A DNA stretch of 10,103 bases from Phoronis ovalis (taxonomy: Eukaryota > Phoronida > Phoronidae), in assembly GCA_028565635.1 (NCBI GenBank), contig JAOXYB010067867.1, positions 1 to 10,103 of the forward strand, written 5' to 3'. The notes beneath the pieces were generated by a model. It ran no database searches. It saw nothing but the letters and a program-made list of their open reading frames with translations, and had not been told where the DNA came from. Every line of letters starts with the position of its first letter. Within the stretch, counting starts at the first letter, position 1. Positions 6,276 to 10,103 of the stretch are shown in pieces. The position numbers were made by a program, and so were the translations under genes.

Positions 6276-8367
6276 AAAAAAATAATTTGGTTGTTATTTA
6301 ATATGATCTATACACACCAAACTGGGATAAACATAATGCTTTTATTGCTTGAAAGTTAGTAGCTCTACACTATATTGACATTTGACTTTATGGCAACAGT
6401 AAACAAAAGTTATCAGACTTTACAGATGTTAATTGTTATACTCTTATAGTCATTTGCCTAAATTAAAAGGTTAATATTTAACTTAGCTTTATTTTATATT
6501 GCCTGCTTTGTGAACTGTAGTGTATTCAACAGTTATGAATGATTATAGTTGATGTGCAGACTGACTTTAAATATCAAAATACTTTATTAATTAATTACAC
6601 ATGCATTATACACTGACAACCAACACTTTTATTTACCTTTACATTCATGTGCAAACTTTAAAACATTTGAACAGAACAGATTTTTTATATACAGCATATA
6701 TCTAAAGTGTTTCCTGTTTAATCTCCTTGAAATGTAGCATATTTTCCACAATAGATATATAGTAAGTGTATAGATTATAATATGAAACAGGCGAAACCTC
6801 AAGGCGAACTCAGATATACTTGCAGTTTTGGCTTCCCAACTGCTTGGCTATTGCACATAAAATCACATGTTCGTACTTAACATCGTGACTTTAGAATCGC
6901 GATCCACAAGCGCTGCTGATGCAGTAAAACATGATATTTGTCAGATATGTTTTCACCTGCTCAGTTTAATTGATTCCCAGAAAATTAGTACTTATTTTGT
7001 TCTTTTATTTTATGTGTGACAGAAAAAACAAGGAAGCAATTTGAAAATTTTATAGTGACAAACTGTGCAAATTTGAAAACAAGTTTTGCACAATAATATT
7101 TAATTCTAACAAGCGTTCAAAGAACGATAAGCTCATCCATAATTTTACATAACGGTTGGAAACAGCTACAAAGGAATACGTTATAAGTAATAGTTTACAA
7201 TTTTTTACAGATATGAATTACGAGTGTAGGGATTAGACATATGCTATACAATTATGGAAGGGTTAATTTAAAATATTTTATAGGGAGGACAAACTAAACA
7301 GAACTCCTTATTCGGACCTTTAAAGTTTAAAACAAGATAGTTCAATGCAGTTCAATGTATCTATCATCATATGTCCAATGCTGCATCTGGTAAGATAATA
7401 TTTCTCTCTTGATTTGAATCGATCTCTATTAAATGTCATCCTCCAGGGATATTCATTCACTCGCTCTAAAAACAACATCCCTATCACCATAGGTGATCTT
7501 GTTTACATTATTAAACTCAAATTTAAAATTTGTGTGTACTTGTAGTTCATAACACAGATAATACTAGTATGTGTCTTTAACTATGCTCTGTAAAAATTAC
7601 AAATACTCAAATAACATCACATGGTATATATGTTTGTTATCTTTCTTTTTAATGGACCATGACTAATGTAAGATAGTAGCCAAATTTTTTGTTCCCTTAA
7701 ATTCAAAAGAAAATTAAATGTTTACACTATATTTTTGAATGAACATCAATTTGAAATGCTTTATGATTCCACAGATTAAATTTAAAAATTTAAGACATTG
7801 TTGTAAAATTTATGAGAATGAGAAATTACAATATTTTCTTACTCTTATCTCAAAACTGTCTTGAAAACCACAAAAGGTGGAACTCATTAAAAGAGCCTGA
7901 CAGCCAGTAACCAGTCAGCACAAGAGAGTATAGGTACACTATTCCTGTTTATGCTGTTTCTGCTTTATAATAAGTACATTAATTCCCACAAAAAAAATAG
8001 GTAAATATTTCAGAACATTTCCCTCCATTTTACCTTTTGTTTTGTTCTAGATTTATGTCAGTATAGTTTAAGGGAGGATGTCAAAATACAATAAAATAAT
8101 TCTGTAATAATAACTTCAATAAATCGGGGTTGAATCATTTATTTACTTATAGAAATTACATGTAATAACACATATCTAATTTCTGTGTAATTTTTTCAGT
8201 TAATAACTTAATTATTTAATTAAATAAGAATTCCAAGCCAAACAAGTGAGATTTTTTTAATGCCATCTAAAAATTCCGTATTCCAGTTGTCATGTTTTAC
8301 ATACGACATACAATACGGACTAGGCAGTAATAAATTTGTCATTGAAATAAAAGCTTTTAAGAATATA
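6276..8367. other. AT-rich non-coding stretch, intron or intergenic
   Basis: About 2.1 kb with dense stops in all frames and no reading frame of 60 codons. A few local splice-like sites can be found (for example GCAG before and GTAAGA after 7350-7390 on plus, and TTTTTAG before an open stretch at about 7465 on minus), but none has both good flanking signals and protein character. A 16-bp AT-only palindrome lies at 8212-8227. Parts of it are probably the intron upstream of the minus-strand exon. It may also hold the intron upstream of the plus-strand exon. Confidence 0.5.
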
Positions 8368-8711
8368 CTCTCGGGGAGACTCAGGTACAAAAGAGGGTAC
8401 CTATGCTCGTGATCCCTTAAGCAAAATTCATTGTGAAAATAGATCCTCCAAAAGGATAAGTTGTTTAATGGGTGAAAGCCTTAAAACTGAGTATGAATGC
8501 TGTTTTTGAAAGTGTTTAACAGGCAAAAACCTTTAAAAACCGAATCTTTCTTTTAACACCCATTAAGCAAGACCATGACTAACCGTTTTTGCTGAAAACT
8601 GTCAATTTTCTTACGCTAAATTTGCCAAATCCTCAAAAGGCACCAATTCACGCAATTTTGGTAACGAGCATGTAAACTCATTTTATACCTTATATAGTGC
8701 CTCCCCAGGAG
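8368..8711. mobile_element. Candidate fold-back/MITE-like element with nested inverted repeats
   Basis: Three pairs of inverted segments lie in nested order. The outer pair is CTCTCGGGGAGACTCA (8368-8383) against the reverse complement of 8696-8711, 11 of 16 matching with the GGGGAG core intact. The middle pair is ATGCTCGT (8403-8410) against ACGAGCAT (8664-8671), exact over 8. The inner pair is TTGTTTAATGGGTG (8461-8474) against CACCCATTAAGCAA (8557-8570), 13 of 14. No protein is encoded. About 344 bp with weak terminal inverted repeats fits a decayed non-autonomous DNA element. No clear target-site duplication is seen, and a structured intronic RNA or chance are alternatives. Confidence 0.4.
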
Positions 8712-8812
8712 CAAACTTGTAATTAAAAAAAATACTCTATTATCAAGTAATACTGTGCTAGCTTTTAACAGTTAAAGTGGTACATTTTAATGGTAATTCT
8801 CTTTGCTTTCAG

Positions 8813-8988
8813 GTAGATTTAATATGTGTGTAGCCCATTGGATAAGACTTAAAAACCTACAGGCTGAATGCCCCGCATACTTGCCCAGGGATCGTACCAT
8901 ATTTTCTTCCTTAATGGAGGATGATCAATTTGAGAACGAAAATATGCTGGTAACAACTATGGACAGCAGTCAAATATCTGTCACATGA
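8813..8988 (+). CDS. Probable terminal exon of an unrecognised gene
   Basis: The tract TTCTCTTTGCTTTCAG (AG at 8811-8812) is a textbook acceptor. The frame that follows enters in phase 1, with the first codon completed by the upstream exon; the other two frames stop within a few codons. It stays open for 58 codons to a TGA at 8986-8988. The peptide contains MCVAHWIRLKNLQAECPAYL and then PRDRTIFSSLMEDDQFENEN, ending TMDSSQISVT. It is of mixed composition with W, C and P residues and an acidic stretch, and is less AT-rich than its flanks, as expected of coding DNA. I do not recognise the family. No upstream exon could be assigned. It could also be a relic or a non-coding stretch with a chance acceptor. 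Confidence 0.45.
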
Positions 8989-9206
8989 GCTACCGTAACT
9001 ACAGCCGGGTCAGCATCATTATGCAGCCATATTTGTAACAGGGTGAGCCTCATTATGGCATTGTTCCAACTGTCTAGTATTGACATATGATGATAGTAAA
9101 TAGCAAGCGTAATGGCATATTTTGACAAGACAAGGTTGATTCAATACTACAAAGGTTACAAATAAGACCCGTGAAACGAAACAGAAAGTTAAAGCTAAAA
9201 AAGTGT

Positions 9207-9311
9207 GAAGTAATGACAAAATTCAAAATGAAACTCTAAGAAATCTGAGGTAATGACAAAATTGAATTTGTTTTGTCAGTGTACCTTGATGTTGGTGCTG
9301 TTTTGTCAGTG
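9207..9311. repeat. Short phased direct repeats and a small hairpin
   Basis: GAAGTAATGACAAAATT at 9207-9223 recurs as GAGGTAATGACAAAATT at 9247-9263, exactly 40 bp on. TGTTTTGTCAGTG at 9269-9281 recurs at 9299-9311, exactly 30 bp on. TGACAAAA at 9254-9261 can also pair with TTTTGTCA at 9271-9278 across a 9-nt loop. The repeats are local and probably arose by small duplications. Confidence 0.6.
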
Positions 9312-9456
9312 CCACTTTGTCAAGTGCTATTTTGATGAGTCACCCAAAATAGCCTATGCTACAAGCACAGTCTTGCAATACGATCATTCATCCATTACAG
9401 TAGACAAGGGGGATCACAGAGATAATTAAGTTCACCAAATTAAAGTGATGCAAATT

Positions 9457-9462
9457 AATAAA
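9457..9462 (+). promoter_or_regulatory. Possible polyadenylation signal
   Basis: AATAAA about 470 bp after the stop codon of the plus-strand exon, followed within 10 bp by a run of T. It is plausible as the 3' end of that gene, but such hexamers are frequent in AT-rich DNA. Confidence 0.2.
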
Positions 9463-9887
9463 AAAAATTTTTTTAGTTCCTATTAAACTGAAGATAATAT
9501 GTATGTTACTTAATTATTTTGATTTGTCACCATCTTAGTATAAACTATGTTTTAGTAATTAAAATGAAGAGATAGACATATGGAAGTATACATTTTAAAA
9601 AGTTAATACTCCAAACTTTACAAATCATGAGCTTAATACGAATTTGGTCATATGATCTAATTAAAGGCTATTTTCGGAAAAAAATGAGTTTTTCAAATTT
9701 TAATTTTCAAAAAAACATGAGTCAGAAAGAACAATCTTATCAGATCATGGTAATTATTTTAAACTTTTTTTCTTTGGATTCATAAGCATTAAAGTATAAC
9801 CTTTGCAAAAATGTATACTTTTACCTATCTATCTTTTCGTTTTGGTAATGAAAATTAACAAAGAAAGTTATAATCAAATAACAGTAG

Positions 9888-10103
9888 TTTTTATGCCCAT
9901 CACTATGTAATACTGAAAGGGCATATAGCCGTACCCTCGGCGGCGGCGGCGGCGTATGTACCATTTTCTTTGTGTTGCTATAACGGCTTCAGCTTTTGTC
10001 AGATCATCTTTGTATTTGGTACAGGCTAAGTACAGGTCAAAGCGCAGGTCTGATATAATTTTGACCTCGATTACTTCCAAGATGGCCAATTGGCGGCCAT
10101 GTT
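9888..10103 (-). repeat. Start of a second array of the same family, minus orientation
   Basis: It opens with TTTTTATGCCCATC (9888-9901), the exact reverse complement of the end at 5421-5434. A (CGG)5CG run follows at 9938-9954, and then unit sequence: ACCATTTTCTTTGTG, ATAACGGCTTCAGC, CAGATCATC, TTTGGTACAGGCTAAGTAC, TTTTGACCTCGATTACTTCC, and a dyad at 10079-10103 that touches the window edge. TATGCCC (9892-9898) and GGGCATA (9919-9925) form a subterminal inverted pair not kept in the first element. A minus-strand frame at 9874-10089 is a repeat by-product. Confidence 0.88.
9938..9954 (+). repeat. (CGG)5 microsatellite at the array terminus
   Basis: Five CGG triplets plus CG, in a region that is otherwise AT-rich. 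It is positionally equivalent to the (CGA)3(CGC)3 run at 5388-5406, so the triplet run is part of the element end and has changed length and composition between copies. Confidence 0.85.

Larger units (their letters stand above)
8989..9887 (+). other. Presumed 3' UTR and AT-rich intergenic DNA
   Basis: Nothing coding is supported downstream of the TGA. A minus-strand frame at 9019-9219 is antisense and lacks splice or promoter support. Short direct repeats lie at 9207-9311. A possible polyadenylation signal AATAAA is at 9457-9462, followed by a T tract at 9468-9474. The rest, to the second array, is AT-rich without visible structure. Confidence 0.4.

Noticed and set aside
7350-7475. Possible micro-exon on plus (GCAG before, GTAAGA after, about 7350-7390) and an open minus-strand stretch after TTTTTAG near 7465 reading NEYPWRMTFNRDRF
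   Set aside because: The plus candidate lacks a pyrimidine tract. The minus candidate has no donor where its frame ends. Neither connects to a neighbouring exon with evidence.
8212-8227. 16-bp perfect palindrome of A and T, and the A7T7 tract at 9461-9474
   Set aside because: Such low-complexity palindromes are expected by chance in this base composition.
9019-9219. 66-codon minus-strand frame with a hydrophobic start
   Set aside because: It is antisense to the presumed 3' UTR of the plus-strand exon. The hydrophobic look follows from reverse-complementing A-rich DNA, and there is no supporting signal.

Overview
The window looks like metazoan nuclear DNA. It has no operon-like gene packing and no long uninterrupted gene. 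Two short coding blocks are each bounded by GT/AG splice signals. The single-copy part is AT-rich, and about half of the window is repetitive. One exon reads as part of a multi-Tudor-like (DUF4537-type) protein, a group known from animals. The style of the repeat (unit arrays with TGACCTTGA-like motifs, ending in GCC triplets and a TGGGCATA motif) fits a marine invertebrate, perhaps a bivalve or another lophotrochozoan. That organism call is an impression, not a proof.

Layout: (1) 1-1485, a tandem-repeat array in minus orientation. (2) 1486-1869, an unrelated spacer of about 384 bp. (3) 1870-5406, the same repeat family in plus orientation, ending in a (CGA)3(CGC)3 run and then GATGGGCATAAAAA (5421-5434). 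(4) 5435-9887, a 4.45-kb AT-rich stretch that holds all the recognisable host coding sequence: one internal exon on the minus strand (6015-6273), one probable terminal exon on the plus strand (8813-8988), a candidate fold-back/MITE-like element (8368-8711) and a few short repeats. (5) 9888-10103, the start of a second array of the same family in minus orientation. It opens with the mirror image of the terminus seen at 5434 and runs off the window.

The array has two levels. A short unit A (about 147 bp) is a diverged copy of the first part of a longer unit B (about 325 bp). They mostly alternate, giving a composite period of about 472 bp, with occasional B-B neighbours. Every unit opens with a dyad of the form AACATGGCC-N7-GGCCATGTT. 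Most B units also carry an everted pair of nuclear-receptor-type half-sites. Because the two arms face opposite ways around a unique centre, the left element resembles a giant fold-back transposon (long inverted arms built of tandem subrepeats, as in FB, Galileo and sea-urchin TU elements). No transposase is visible.

The two exons point away from each other, so their missing 5' parts would both have to lie in or across the 2.5 kb between them. This suggests overlapping or nested genes, or that one exon is a relic. The many 60-130 codon reading frames inside the arrays are treated as by-products of the repeat and not as genes.
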